Source: JAWLFY01 sp964462125 (GTDB lineage Bacteria > Planctomycetota > Planctomycetia > Pirellulales > Pirellulaceae). From it: a DNA stretch of 6,702 nucleotides. This document shows positions 6,307-6,702 of the stretch, one piece after another. A program made the position numbers and the translations under genes. The DNA lies in assembly GCA_964462125.1 (NCBI GenBank), contig CAYWXT010000284.1, positions 1 to 6,702 on the forward strand, in the 5' to 3' direction. The stretch's first letter is position 1. Each line of letters begins with the position of its first letter. The notes under the pieces were generated by a model. That model ran no database searches, had not been told where the DNA came from, and saw only the letters and a list, made by a program, of their open reading frames with translations.

Positions 6307-6702
6307 ATGACTCGGAATTTGGTGAGTGGAATCGCCGCGTTCGCACTACTGGTGAGTGCGTCGCTGATGATGACGGAAACGGCCCAGGCAGGTCACTGTG
6401 GCGGCGGGCTGTTTTCCAGGTTGAATGCTGACCGCTGCGGCGGGGAGGTCGGTTGCCGCGGTGGCTTGTTGTCCCGGTTGCATGCCCGGCGTTGTGCTGG
6501 CCGTGACCGATGTGCGGGTGTGGATCGATCCCATTGTGCGGGCGTGGCTTCAGCCGGCTGTGCGGGTGCGGCCCGTGCCAACTGTGCGGCCCCGGCCCCC
6601 AAAGGGCGTGCCCATGGATGCCGCGGCGGACTGTTGTCCCGACTGCACGCCAAACGCTGCGGCGGCGGCATGCGGTTGACCCAGCACGCTAGCAGCGTGC
6701 GG
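6307..6702 (+). CDS. Secreted cysteine-rich repeat protein (3' end outside window)
   Basis: The visible 132 residues have no stop, so the gene runs past the window. A Sec signal peptide spans residues 1-28: a short basic start (MTRN), a hydrophobic core (about 5-22) and a cleavage site after TAQA, before GHC. The mature part has a 14-residue motif, C-x-GGL[LF]SRL[HN]A-x-[RK]-C, at 31-44, 50-63 and 105-118. Between the second and third copies are four 8-residue units that each begin C-A-G or C-A-A (Cys69, Cys77, Cys85, Cys93). The regular Cys spacing and basic, glycine-rich composition suggest a disulfide-linked or metal-binding extracytoplasmic protein, perhaps of the proteinaceous planctomycete envelope. 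That role is inference. I recognise the motif style from planctomycete hypothetical proteins but no named family. All three frames are open across the repeat; this one is chosen for its Shine-Dalgarno site, signal peptide and in-frame protein repeats. Confidence 0.78.
   Translation, partial: MTRNLVSGIAAFALLVSASLMMTETAQAGHCGGGLFSRLNADRCGGEVGCRGGLLSRLHARRCAGRDRCAGVDRSHCAGVASAGCAGAARANCAAPAPKGRAHGCRGGLLSRLHAKRCGGGMRLTQHASSVR
6511..6606 (+). repeat. Four tandem 24-bp units encoding 8-residue Cys repeats
   Basis: Units begin at 6511, 6535, 6559 and 6583, each with TGTGCGG followed by a variable remainder. The first three share TGTGCGGG. The 24-bp length is a whole number of codons, so unit gain or loss keeps the reading frame. 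The translated units start CAGVDRSH, CAGVASAG, CAGAARAN and CAAPAPKG. Identity is highest at the Cys-Ala-Gly codons and low in the rest, which suggests an old duplication held at the Cys positions. Confidence 0.7.
6684..6700. other. Perfect 7-bp hairpin at the window edge
   Basis: GCACGCT (6684-6690) and AGCGTGC (6694-6700) pair perfectly around the loop AGC. In the favoured reading of the cysteine-rich gene this lies inside the coding sequence. It begins just after a stop codon (6677-6679) in another frame, so a terminator role would matter if that frame were used. The sequence after 6702 would show whether a T-run follows. Confidence 0.4.

Noticed and set aside
6071..6310. Plus-strand 79-codon frame whose TGA overlaps the ATG at 6307 (ATGA)
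   Set aside because: The overlap resembles translational coupling, but the frame covers the AT-rich promoter-like zone and a hairpin and has no recognisable domain. The downstream gene has its own Shine-Dalgarno site. It is treated as chance.
6511..6606. CRISPR-like array
   Set aside because: The 24-bp units have no spacers, are in frame with a protein repeat and differ from unit to unit, so this is a coding tandem repeat.

Overview
The window is GC-rich and reads as a chromosomal segment from a planctomycete, most likely a Pirellulales/Rhodopirellula-type organism. I base this on the family resemblance of a small TM2-like membrane protein, on a secreted cysteine-rich repeat protein with GGLLSRLHAKRC-type motifs, on the general lack of strong Shine-Dalgarno sites, and on roomy, repeat-bearing intergenic regions. 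This placement is by recognition, not by database search.

The left two thirds is a minus-strand cluster read right to left. It starts with a 197-aa TM2/DUF6677-like membrane protein (4882 to 4289). A 95-bp gap follows, then a 63-aa protein with two predicted membrane helices (4193 to 4002). After an 18-bp gap comes a 1281-aa fused HyuA-HyuB hydantoinase/5-oxoprolinase family enzyme (3983 to 138). The 18-bp gap suggests that the small membrane protein and the enzyme are co-transcribed. The link to the TM2-like gene is weaker. Downstream of the enzyme, positions 1-124 hold an 18-bp direct repeat spaced 106 bp apart and a perfect 11-bp-stem hairpin, probably part of a dispersed intergenic repeat that runs off the window.

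A 240-bp divergent region (4883-5122) separates this cluster from a plus-strand lipoprotein gene (5123-5731). The region carries an operator-like cluster of direct and inverted repeats at 5030-5064. The 575-bp gap that follows (5732-6306) has no convincing gene. It contains a 29-nt imperfect inverted repeat built from CACGAAGG-like units (5806-5885), then an AT-richer promoter-like zone (about 6060-6180) and a short hairpin (6186-6204).

The right end is the start of a secreted cysteine-rich protein (6307 to beyond 6702). It has a signal peptide, three copies of a 14-residue C-x-GGL[LF]SRL motif and four tandem 8-residue Cys units encoded by a 24-bp repeat. It is the most distinctive coding feature here. 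I see no tRNA, rRNA, CRISPR array, transposase, toxin-antitoxin or phage gene. Nothing in the window amounts to a demonstrable new multi-gene system.
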